Shown here piece by piece: positions 53,128 to 64,000 of a DNA stretch of 64,000 nucleotides. The translations under genes and the position numbers were made by a program. Source of the DNA: Mytilisepta virgata (lineage: Eukaryota; Mollusca; Bivalvia; Mytilida; Mytilidae); the NCBI GenBank assembly GCA_028015205.1, contig CM051514.1:25746150-25810149 (forward strand), written 5' to 3'. Below the pieces are notes generated by a model, which saw only the letters and a list, made by a program, of their open reading frames with translations, made no database searches and was not told the DNA's origin. Within the stretch, counting starts at the first letter, position 1. The number at the start of each line of letters is the position of its first letter.

Positions 53128-54119
53128 TTCAGATTTTAAATTATTCGACGTATTAATAAAATGTTTTGATTTGTATATTGGTTCACAAGTCTACCATGAC
53201 AACGTTTGCAATACTCCCTGCTACTGTCGTATTGCAAGTCTTTGGAAAGCGAGCCAAGGTAAAAAAAAAGTTACATTATCCACATAAGTAAACTAAGAAT
53301 TTATTTTCCAAGTTCTTAATCTTTCCTTGTCCTTAATGACGCAGTTGGCAGTTTTCGCTACTGCAGTATCATTCTTGTTCAATATACTTCCAGGGAGATT
53401 TAAAAAAAACATTTCTGCTCTGCTATCATTTATTTTGTTTCATCTTTATATTTTTTTTTTCAGTGTAAGACCTTTACAGTGACTACACTTTTAAGTCCAA
53501 CTTCGTTTCTAAACCCTTGCTCATGCCGTGATCAGGATTTTTCAATTATTTGTAACCATGTCATGCATGTGGTTTTGAATTGCATCGTTCATTATTAATG
53601 TCAAAATCTGACCTATCCGTTTTATGACCTTTCAACTGCCACAGGTAGCATTGTGATGTCGTGTTTCATTATTCATGGTTACTGGGGTAAAAACCCATAT
53701 ATGATTAAAACTACACTGACCATTGATTGTGAAATAAATGAAGACAATTGTGTATAATTTTAGACTATTGCTTTGTACATGTTTATGCATATATTGTGTT
53801 TGTGATATTGTTTAAAATAAATGAAATGAATACGTCAATTCTTTGTGAAAAAACATCTATCAAAATTCTGAATCCATAATCATAAATTTGCTCGTCAGTT
53901 TTTAGTAATTTGAACTTAAATAACTTTAACACGTGAAGTATATAATACAGCTGAGCATTTCAAAAATGATTTAACTCCAAAATAAAAATACTCATCACAG
54001 ATATACATTGTATATTTTTTACTCAAAGTCTTTGCGATGACGTTTTTTTTAACTGTTCAAGTGTATTGAAACAAATCTTATTAATAAAATCATGCAAAAC
54101 ATTCCGCTTACTGAAACTT
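53128..54119. other. Flank with a possible short exon pair
   Basis: ACCATG at 53194 opens 21 codons ending at a good donor (AAG|GTAAAA, 53258/53259). An acceptor-like GACGCAG near 53339-53345 precedes an open stretch starting TTGGCAG. See findings; not called as a gene. Confidence 0.2.
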
Positions 54120-54245
54120 TGCAGGCGATACAGAGAGTTTTTTGAGTTTTTAGGAAGGTCCTAGCACTGCTGATGAGTTGTCAGTCAACGAAATGACCAT
54201 ACAGTGCATCAAATATATTGAGGTATTTTGTGATACATTTTATCC
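54120..54245 (+). repeat. Dispersed repeat with hammerhead-like core (copy 4)
   Basis: CTGATGA (54170-54176), stem II GTTG-TCAGT-CAAC (54177-54189) and GAAA (54190-54193): an intact core with a stem II different in sequence from copy 2 but still fully paired. It is followed by AGTGCATCAAATATATTGAG. Confidence 0.6.
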
Positions 54246-55947
54246 TATGAGCAATTATATGCCAATTTTCGTTTAAAAAAATAGAAGAAAAGTTCGAGCG
54301 AAGCGAGACAAAAAAAAAAAAAATGACAATACGTCCCAATCATCTGATTTTTCTAAATTAAAAAAATCTGTTCGAATTTTACGGTACTGCATAATTGGTT
54401 TCATGTAATATTTAGCACTAATGCATATTATGTAAAATGTCCTGAGTTTTTTTAAACAAGCAAATCGCTCTTTGATATTTTGACAGAGTACATTTGAACG
54501 ATTGAACAAATGAGCAATTTGTAAAAACAATCTGTATAATTATTCTTTTGTGCTTTTCACATCTTTATTTTTGTGGTAATGATGAATGATTATTGACTGT
54601 TATGTAAATGACACCCCTGTGTATCATCAGTTCACCGGGCTTAATGACGTAATCGGAAATGTGTAAAATGTCTATGTGATGTGCATACAAGCATATTGAA
54701 TAGATAACAGAGGACAGGGGAAAATATTACGAGAACTAAAATATTTCATAATTCAATTTGCGTCCAACAAAGGAAAAATTAATGAGTTGCATGTACAAAT
54801 CTATGCTCCCACGGGTAAAGGCGCGAAACATGACAAAACGCAGTGCAGATGGTGTTGACGTCTCTATGTCTATGCGGCGCTTTGATTTTGGTTAAATCTT
54901 ATTGACAGTACCATGAAAAAAAACATGACGAAATACAAACCCGGTGTTCCTGGGAAATGTACTGTACGTGTTGAAATCAAGTTTTATGTAATATTTTGAC
55001 AAACAACTACAAAAACCTTGTTTTTCAGAGGGAATTCGTAATAATGTCTGTAAAATTTCAGTAAAACCTTTTTTTCTGAATAACTAATAATTGCCGTTTC
55101 CAATACTTGTAGATACCTCAATTTTTAATAAGCCCACATTTATTTTTGGTTTGTTTGTGTGTATACAATTTTGACATTACTACAAAAAAATGTGACTTGT
55201 TTGAACAAGAGCAAGTTTTATTTCCAACAAAGGAGTACGGTCATTTTTGCCTATAGTTGTTTCACTTATAACCATTGATTTTTTTCATCTTAAATATTTT
55301 ACCTACTTTTTATTGTAAACGATTGTATGCAACGCATTTTTATTTCAACAAAACAGAAATCTTATGGATAATTATTAATAAGTTCAAATTTTCTACCCGA
55401 AAAAGTCGTGTATAAAAGGCGATTTGGATCAATTTGTACCACTTTTTGGAATATCGCTAAAAAAAAGTCAGAACCAAAACCATTCTACTATCATACGAAA
55501 GGAGATACATAAACTGACTTATAGTAAAAATAAAAAATTGTTTTGGTTCTGTGTGTCATTTACGTTGAAAAACTGTCTTAAACACGTTAATTTTGCAAAT
55601 TTATGTTAAAACTGTCCCCAAAAGCAATATTCAAATATATATGTAGAAACATTTTTTGTAGCTTGTTATTTAGTTATTATTAGCAAATCTTTAGAGACCA
55701 CATATCCGACAATGCTCTCAAAAATTTTAAAAGGCTTTAGGTGACTTTTTGAAAATGGCCCTAGAAGTGAAATTAACACAGGCGAAAATAGCCCTACTTC
55801 TTTGAGCTGTCTCATGGTATCCGGACCATGATTGACCACGTGATGCTTGCAAATGTACCGGATGTTACATACAATGTAATGACAATGACATCGGTAATTA
55901 TCGCGAAACTTCGGAGACGCAATGAACTTAGTTTTATGGACTTCGCA
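54246..55947. other. AT-rich flank, no gene seen
   Basis: Nothing recognised. Confidence 0.4.
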
Positions 55948-56336
55948 TTAAGGATGCTCGATGGTCATGTTATGGTCTTTTTGTCAGATTGTCGGAATCC
56001 TGGGGTTTTATCCATTTTTTTAAACATGAAATTTTTTTACCCCGGCTTTTTCTTTTAGAATTCAATCATATATACCTTAAAATGGTATTTGACAAAATTT
56101 TATGAAATCCTTTGTATTTTTTTATACATCTTTGAGAGACTGAAGTTGTCAATGCAAAGACAATGAAAAATACAGAGAAAACCCATTTCCTGCAAATGTT
56201 CAAGGCCTTATAGCTCTAAAATGAGCACATGAATATTTTTTTCTTGCTTATTTGTTTACTATTCATCTGTTCTCTCAAACTAAAACACCTATTTCAAATC
56301 CTATTTATTTCCTATTAGACCAGCGATCATCCTTAA
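55948..56336. mobile_element. TTAA-flanked MITE, copy 3
   Basis: Same family as 31673-32075, same orientation, 389 bp. Confidence 0.75.
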
Positions 56337-58862
56337 AACAACGAAGTGTGTTTCAATTTGACAAAGATATATTTACACAATTCCTGTTTAAAATTTTTGG
56401 TTACATCTGTTTTTGGTCAAAAAGAAATGTCGTGATGTATTACCACTCGGGTGCTTTAAATTTCAAGACATGCCAGGTTCGTATATAATTATGTAAAATT
56501 ACAAAACCCATGACGTGATCGCCAAGAAATCAGTTTCTGATGTCTGTGGGACAACTGAAGTCTATTCTTTTATGATTTGACGATGAACTGTCTAATGTGT
56601 CTAAAACAATTGTTATACCAAATGTTGCTATTTTCTATAAATTAAAAGTAGTGTCGCCAGTGTCCACGCTAGGAACCACTCTGGAATTTTGAAAAAGATT
56701 TAACCCCCAATACTTTTAGGAAAAGAAACAGTCATAAAAGATTTGTGTGTGTTTGTTTTTACTGCATTGTACTTTTCTAATAAATTTCATTACAGTCCTT
56801 TATTAGACTTCTATTAACCTATAACAAACATAAAAGGCAAATAAATAAGACAAAGCAAAGCCATGAATTGTACCAGGAAATCAGTTTTGAAGTGTTCGCG
56901 ACGAATAAAGTAGACTTATAGGATTTACTGGTAAACTGTTGTATATATCCAAAACAATTCAGGCAGCAACTTGGTAATTATCCATAAATTGCAAGCAGTG
57001 TCACCTATGTCCACCCTAAGAACGATTTTGATATTGGCTTATCATAGGATAATTTGTTAAAACAATTCTTGTAATTCTAACCTAATCTTTTCAATGCAAA
57101 ATATCAAAACCAGGCCAAAGAGAAAAAATGAATGTCAGCACTGCTTGCAGTTGCGATAATTACAGAAAAGATAATTGTATCTTTTCAGTTTACATGACTT
57201 TTGAGTATATCAACATCCGCGAAATCAATGACACACGTCAACAGTAGAATCATTACAAGCGGAAAATAGCGGAGGTTTCATGCAAGGTTAAGTGACAGGG
57301 TAAATAAGAGTCCTTTCCATCATTTACAAACGGTGATTACATAACAAAAATGTCTTGTCATCAAAATTGCACTTTTAAGGGTATAAATAACCATTTGCTT
57401 CTCTTTTATATAGTTTGTAATATTAACCAAAAAATTCTCCATTATGTAACTGTCGCAGCAGTGTTAACGAACGACGTGAGCTGCCGTAAATTGGATTTTA
57501 ATCTGACGAAAATGTTTTCGAAGCCCAGAAATTGACAAACTTGTACTTTAGGATAATATAAATATTTCTTCATGCCATTTTGACATTTGTGTCTGCTCTT
57601 CAAAATGCTATGTTACTGTTACTTTCAACATTTTCTGTCTTCAGTACAACTAACAAAAGTTGAAATTCAACAAAGAAGGACTTCGGGAAAAAAACGGCAG
57701 GCTCGTAAGTAAGGTGAGAAACATGTCTTTACTCAACATTACTAGGAATCATACGATTGTTGTAAGATTTAAAAAAGGGTAAGCGAGCTTCGAGGTCAAA
57801 GTTGCAGGTTTATCGATTCCACAGATCTAAGATCATTTCTTTGTGCTTTATGAAAATCAGTGGTTGTTTCTTAAAACGAAACAGATATAAAATGTGAACA
57901 AATGGAAATCTAAATATTTTTTTCGACTTTACTTTTACATGTTTTTGTTCGTTTTTCGAACTTCTGATGAACTATGAAGAATATTTAGATGAAAAGCATA
58001 AATACAGCACATAATTATGTTCTCTCATGTGCGCGCGCGCGCGTGTGTGTTTAATTAAGATACCAATGTTGATTCGAATTTTGAAAAAAAAGTCTTCGAT
58101 GATACAATGTATTATAATCAAATAACAAAACAGCCTAAAATGACAATTTTATAAAATATAGCCGAAAATATTTCAGTTTAGAAAAGTAAAGGATAATTTT
58201 ATATGATAAAACCTTTTTTAACAAAACAATATGCAAAGTCATTCAGTCGCGTTATTTTCGTTCGAGGTGACCGTTCCATTGATCAACTCTTGACAAGATA
58301 ATTACTTAAAATTTTGGGGGAAAACGCATATTTTAGTATTTTCTACCTGAGTTGTTACGAAAAATTTATTTTCACAAAAAAAAAATATAAATGAGGTTTT
58401 AACATTTTACAGAGCACGTACTAAATTAATGGGACTAATATCCATATAACATGATATGCATGTTTATTGACTTGTAAATATGTCCTAAGACACATATTTT
58501 ATGTTTAATTGTACATTTTGCAGGTAAATTTAAGAGTATGTATTTTTGCCCAAAAGACTGAAACTTATGTCTCAAGGCTTGTAACATTTAAAACAAAAAG
58601 TTTCTCTGAATTTATTTTGTTTACAAAAATGCTGTTAGTTTAATCTTAAAGGCAATTTTAAGCCAATTGCGATAATCAATGGTAAAGTTCAGAATAAACG
58701 TACATATATATCTAAATGAGTTGGAGATAAAAAAAAAAAAATGACGAAGTAAAAATTTGTAAAAAGAGGAGTATTTATGTTTTTCGAAACATGTTGTCTT
58801 TTTTGAAATGAGGTATAAACATGACACCACTTCAAAAACAACAAACAATACAAACACACATA

Positions 58863-58897
<35 letters not shown>

Positions 58898-60439
58898 ATG
58901 AAACATAAATCTCCTACCTTCCTTCTGTTTCAGCCATCTTCTTTTATTTAAATACAAATTAGAACATTCGATATAATAATCCTAGGGTTAAACAGTACTT
59001 ATAGAATTTCACAATAAAAATGTATCAGAAACGTCTTTTAAAAATCTTACAGTTTATCTGTCAGCGGTAGTCACATGAATAAAACATTTTGAGAGAGACA
59101 AAAAAAAAATGATATAAAGACTGAAGACAATCCAGGCGTAAATTTTCACCTGTAGGTTTAGACTTCATAAGGTGTTATTTTCAACGGTGTTGTAGTATCT
59201 AAATGCATAATTTATCTCATTCTGAATGTAAACATTGTTAAACTTTTATCATCATATTATCTGATGTATCAGGGTATACATTGAAACCCAGTAATGTGTC
59301 ATTTACAAATTCCCAATGATGTACACGTACAGGTTAAAATGTCCTATAAATTTAGATTTAATTGCTATAAAGGTAATATTTTTGGAATTAATATTGTTGC
59401 ATTAATTAACACAGTAATATTTGATGCTTAAGACTATTGTCTGTTTACATCAAAATGTCTGGCAGCTGGTGACACGTGGACCGCTTTTAAATCTCAAACA
59501 AAAATTATTACTCACTAAAAGGCATTAAAAGCATTAGGAAAATGGAAAATTAAAAATTAACACTGATTTCATGAAACAGATAACTTTTCTGTGAATAATT
59601 TATTAGGTATATTTCAAAAATGATAAGACTTACGCGTATGGCTTTAAGGAAGTGTTTGGAGAACAACTCGTCAGAAGGATATATTTGTACAACATGTACA
59701 TCCTGGTGTTTGTGATTTGTTTAATTTTGCATCGGAGCGGTTGTCTTGATTTATTGTTTATTTATTCATTTATTTATTTAATTGATATTTTTTATTAATT
59801 TTATTTAATTATTTTAGGTTTTTTGGAATTTCCCAATGTTTTTCTATTTATTTTACAAGAAATTAGTTGTCGAACTGAAAACAGACCGGAATTCCCGATA
59901 CCCTCCGAACTTCGTACATCCCCAAACTCGAAACGAGCTTTTTTGGAAACTATGATCAACTGATTTATAATATATGTTTTACATAATAAGCTACTTTGGG
60001 CACCAGTACAAAATCTAGCTTATTGCGGAACTACGTTACATGTACATATACCTGTAGGGTAAATATCACACATATTTAGTATAATACTATTTTATGAAGT
60101 GAATTTAAAATAAATAATTTAAATATAAAAGTCCACCTCACTACGCGAAGCTGTTATTATATAATTTAAATTTCCGTTTGAAGATGAAATAAAGATTCTC
60201 AGATAACAAATTATGTTTCTGAAGTAAAGCGTATAAATTTCATAAAATGTAATAAATGAAAGGCATGTTTTATTAATAACATATCTATCAATTTGTGGAA
60301 TTTTGACAATGTGTTATACATGTATATAAACCTGAAAGAGTGATATCAGGCGACCAAGGACGAAGATCGGGATTGATATAACTTCAGCAGGTTCATTTAT
60401 AACTATTTTTTGTATTACTGATAATTTAAAAATAGTTTG
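56337..60439. other. AT-rich flank with microsatellites, no gene seen
   Basis: (GC)n/(GT)n at 58031-58049 and (AAAT)n at 58862-58900. No recognised gene. Confidence 0.4.
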
Positions 60440-60735
60440 CCTTACAGTGCATCAAATTTATTCGGTATTTTGTAATAAATTTTATTTTTATTGCTGTTGT
60501 TTATAAAAGATGTTAAATTTTGTCAAAACTAAGGCTTACCTCCCTCGTGCATAGCTCTCTCCTTAGATGATTTGGCTTTACCCTGTTTAGGTATTTTTAA
60601 AATTTTAAATTTGATTTTCAGACTTTTGGGTTATTGTTTCGGCTTTCAGAATGTTTGGCCTTTAGCACAACTGATGAGTCATAATGCACGAAATGTGCAC
60701 ATTTTGTGCAACAAATTTTGAATCATGGAACATTC
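60440..60735 (+). repeat. Dispersed repeat with hammerhead-like core (copy 5) and an adjacent fragment
   Basis: 60530-60735 has CTCGTGCATAGCTCTC, TTTCGGCTTTCAG, CTGATGA (60671-60677) and GAAA (60690-60693), but its stem II does not pair. 60440-60490 repeats the 3' part of copy 4 (CAGTGCATCAAAT, GGTATTTTGT). Confidence 0.55.
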
Positions 60736-61809
60736 AAGGAATGTTTCCAATTTTTGAACATGTTATACGATATAACCTGGTTTGGGTCAGCATAATAAGT
60801 TATGAATACCACAAACTGACCCAAACCCGGTTATTGAATAAAAAAAGGTCATAATAAAGGTACCGTACTTCAAAGTGCATTCAATAAGGGAAAGTCTACA
60901 AACACCGAATGATTCCTGGATTCAAGCATCAATAATGAAATGGGACTATTTGAATTTACAAGTGGCGGATTAATCCGTTGGTGATGTCACAAGGCCAAAT
61001 CATGTTATACAGTATAACCAATGTTGCTCTTTGCTGTTTAACCAATCAAAATGCAATATTCGAATCCAATTAGATTATTTACATTTGCACATAAAGAATT
61101 GCTACTCTATTTTATAACGAGCATGTGACGTGTCCTAGCATTATACCACATGTAATATTATTATGCATGTACCTCAGTATGTACAATATAATATTTGACA
61201 TAAGGTTTAATACTATTTTTAACAGTACCAACTGCCACGGAATATAATGTCTGACTATGATCCATAGGCTCGAAATGTGTAGGTTTTACTATCTCAGGTG
61301 GGAAATTTGAAGATTATCATCTGTCAACGAAGTAAGATTCTATATATACATGCGTGGTACAAAAAGGTATTTGCTGGAAATGGACCAGTTGCTGGATAAA
61401 ATTTTCGTCACTATCGTGACAATATATAAATATCTCACCCGTTACATTATCAATTTAGCGCTGAATTTACGTTATTTGTTCACGAGTACTTTAACATTTT
61501 TTAAAAAGTACACGATATCTTCACCGTTACTAAAATACCAGAGAATTGTAGATTTCTTCTTTAACAATGCGATATTGACAAGTAAAAGTTTCTCCTAGGA
61601 CAAAAATGATTGTTATTGGTTTCCACTGAAATTTTCTCCAAGATTAATCCAGAGAGACTTTTTATTGCTGTATAGTAAAGCATTATAAAAAGCAAACATA
61701 TAAACATGAATATTATATAACATTTTTTGCCTATTTTGCTATATGATAAATTGCTCTAATTACATATAGTATTTGGTTGTAAACATTTGGTTGGAAAAAA
61801 GTGTATTAA
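60736..61809. other. AT-rich flank, no gene seen
   Basis: Nothing recognised. Confidence 0.4.
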
Positions 61810-62135
61810 CTTGAGAACCGCCTCGTTGTGGCGTGCTCTAGAGTGCAGGAAGTCGCGGGAGCTATCTCAAGTCGCGTCAAATCAGAGGATTTAAAATTGG
61901 TATTTATTACTTATCCGCCAACCAAGGGCATTTAAGAGTAATATCAAAGATTAGTCGGTTCGGAGTCCGAATAAATTGTCCGGGCGGAATGGCATGGATA
62001 CTTGGCGGCTATTGCCTCGTATGCTTGCACGTAAAAAATCTGGCTTTGTTTGTCGCTTTTCTACAAAGCCGATTCATATTCATATCATATCAATATGTTC
62101 TCGTCTTGATATGCATATAATAATTGCCTTGATAT
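61810..62135 (+). repeat. SINE-like repeat, + copy
   Basis: GTGGCGTGCTCTAGAGTGCA with GGAAGTCGCGGGAGC resembles a decayed tRNA-like head, followed by TCCGCCAACCAAGGGCATTT, GTCCGGGCGG and ACAAAGCC. The reverse complement of 63740-64000 aligns to its second half. Confidence 0.55.
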
Positions 62136-63739
62136 AGAAATTAATTAATCATGCAATGGGTCGAAAATCGAAATTTGCACATTTGTGCATTAACATTGGT
62201 AACATAGAAATTATTATGATCTGGACAAATAAGTTTGTAACTCTTCTTATAAACTGACCTTGTAAATCTGGAGTCCGAATAGACAGCAATTGTGCATTTA
62301 CCTTTTATTTGGATATTTGTTTAATGTGTAATATGATAATGCTTATTATTTCAAATTTAGTCCAGTATAGGATGTTTTTTTTTCAACACATTATTCATAC
62401 TACGGAAGTTTTTATAAATATTAAACATTACAAGGTCATAAATAACATGTGTAACAACCAGGATGTTTACTTCATCAAAAAATAAAAACATTAATTTTTT
62501 TTTATTATGATTTTTTATTTTTGCTTGTTTGTTTGCTTATTTCTGTCTTTTCCCAACGTAAATTATTTAGAATGACACTAACATATGTTGGTTTATGAAC
62601 CTGAAGGGAGCCTGAAGACGATACACAGTTGTACATGGATACATACTTTATCCTAAGTTTTTTCACGTGAATGGTGTACTAATATGAAAGAAGGATTATT
62701 GGTAAATACAATCATACAGGAGATACTATCCCTTGCAATACCCGAACTTAATGCAAAAGGAAGTGAGCAGCGCTTTTATTGCTGTTTTTTCATCTTGAAA
62801 TTTCATGCAAGGTCTTCAACAATGAACGAAAGATTAAGACGCCCCCTAGCGGTCACTAGAGTTGTACACCGTTACATGTGTCTGTTTTTGACATATGCTT
62901 GGTATTATTTTAGACACATGCGGGACTGTATCAATAATTGACCAGTTTACCTATTGGTGAAGTGTTCGTGCAAATAGAGTGGAACGCGCGAATACACAAT
63001 GTATAAACAGTGGTTTTACACGAGTGGTATAAATATATTTATAACTTACATTTTTATCCTCAGATATATCCTCTATCGCCATAGGTCCTACACGAATAGC
63101 ATAAAACATGATTTTCTATACGCAAACACATTCTGTCTTAAGATCGGCTTTTAAAAGTTATCCGGGATATCAAGTGTTGCATCTCGACAGTATTTTTTTA
63201 ATTTGTTTTTTAAATATCTACTGCTATAACAGATTTTTACAATTTATAAATCTTTATTAAAATATTTTTCGATGTTCTATACTAACAAAAAGTGGTGTAA
63301 ACAATATACCATGTAGCCGTTGGACAAATGTTCTATTCAAAGCTATTTGTAGGTTGAACTTCGTTGAGGTTTACACATGGTATATCTGATATTTTTATTT
63401 TCAATAACTGTATGAGCAAGCTGTTATCTAATTTCTGTAATCTGTTCTAAGGACAGTGATAATGCTGTAGGCTACTATTGACATTATTCTGACAAACAAA
63501 TGTATTTGATGCAGGAATGTTGTTGCATTGAGACTACTACTGTACGAATATGGATTAAAAAGGTTCATGTATTATTAGGCTCACGTGTTTTTAGCACGTT
63601 TGTTTTGCGTTTCTTATTCACGAAAAGGACCATAAATTCCAAGTTCATAATTTTGATAATTCTCAAAGTTTAAAGTTATCATACAAGTATTCATTAACAT
63701 AGGCATTAAAAAATCATAACACTTAATGAATGGATGGAT
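62136..63739. other. AT-rich flank, no gene seen
   Basis: Nothing recognised. An 85-codon + frame at 62684-62941 has no domain. Confidence 0.4.
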
Positions 63740-64000
63740 GAATTATTGTTTAACGTCCAGTGGCAATTATGCATACGAGGACAACAACATGTTATGATAA
63801 TAATATGAACCCTGCTTTGTACTAGACCGACACGCTAAGCTGGATTTTTAACGTGCTAGTTCACGAGGTAACATTCCGCAGGAAGACATATCACCCCACC
63901 CGGACACATTATGCTGACGACGAGCCTACCAGACTTTTGCTGTTCAATACTCCTAAATGCCGCGTGCTTGACGGAGAAGCAGCAGAATCCTTTCAAAATG
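63740..64000 (-). repeat. SINE-like repeat, - copy, cut by the window end
   Basis: Inverted relative of 61810-62135: CCACCCGGACACATTATGC is the counterpart of its GTCCGGGCGG segment, and TTTGTACTAGACCG the counterpart of its ACAAAGCC segment. Confidence 0.55.

Noticed and set aside
23181..64000. CRISPR arrays, rRNA genes, bacterial operons
   Set aside because: No spaced short palindromic repeats, rRNA-like segments or operon-like gene runs are seen; the sequence is eukaryotic.

Overview
The window looks like nuclear DNA of a bivalve mollusc, most likely a marine mussel (Mytilida). It is AT-rich and intron-poor, packed with short dispersed repeats, and several repeats (about 38.3-38.9 kb, 27.8-29.3 kb, and the pair at 61.8 and 63.8 kb) resemble repeats I remember as common in mussel genomes. 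That taxonomic call is from memory, not a search. I find no convincing host protein-coding gene; nearly everything recognisable is mobile DNA.

Positions 1-23180 are a nested insertion. The outer layer is a non-LTR retrotransposon (358-22620) with a tandem 357-bp 5' monomer pair, an ORF1 carrying a coiled coil, an SGNH-esterase-like domain and an RG tail, an ORF2 with AP-endonuclease, reverse transcriptase and a C-terminal CCHC knuckle, and an (ATCTT)n tail. It is bounded by a direct repeat of at least 357 bp (1-357 and 22825-23180), far longer than a usual target-site duplication. Its ORF2 is split by the inner layer: a 15,722-bp element (5421-21142) that is one giant palindrome with two 7.86-kb arms. 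The ends are 5'-AGTAGT...ACTACT-3' and the 6-bp target duplication CATAAG flanks it. Removing the element plus one CATAAG restores the ORF2 frame exactly. AG/CT ends and 6-bp duplications are hallmarks of Polinton/Maverick elements, but no Polinton polymerase, integrase, protease, ATPase or capsid gene is visible.

Each arm, from outer end to axis, holds: a terminal cluster of animal promoter motifs (ETS, CRE, NRF1, E-box); duplicated spacer; about 88 copies of a 31-bp tandem repeat; a gene for a protein with two PC4-like modules; a small gene with a Bcl-2 BH1-like motif, divergent from an unrecognised short ORF; a C2H2-like ORF and a CxxC-CxxC zinc-binding ORF fused in frame except for one stop codon; a 121-bp tandem duplication; a degenerate telomere-like (CCCTAA)n tract; and an axis at 13281.5. 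The arms differ at one base that I could find, yet the 80 bp at the axis are an in-register but imperfect palindrome with an 11-bp stem and 16-nt loop, as if a mismatched hairpin end had been copied through. I regard this element as the candidate undescribed system: a compact, virus-like, palindromic cargo element with Polinton-like ends and genes resembling host-interaction and ssDNA-binding functions.

Positions 23181-64000 are AT-rich flank with dispersed repeats: foldback elements, a TTAA-flanked MITE family (three copies), a repeat family carrying a hammerhead-ribozyme-like core (five copies), one apparently intact Tc1-type transposon (39907-41429), SINE-like repeats and microsatellites.
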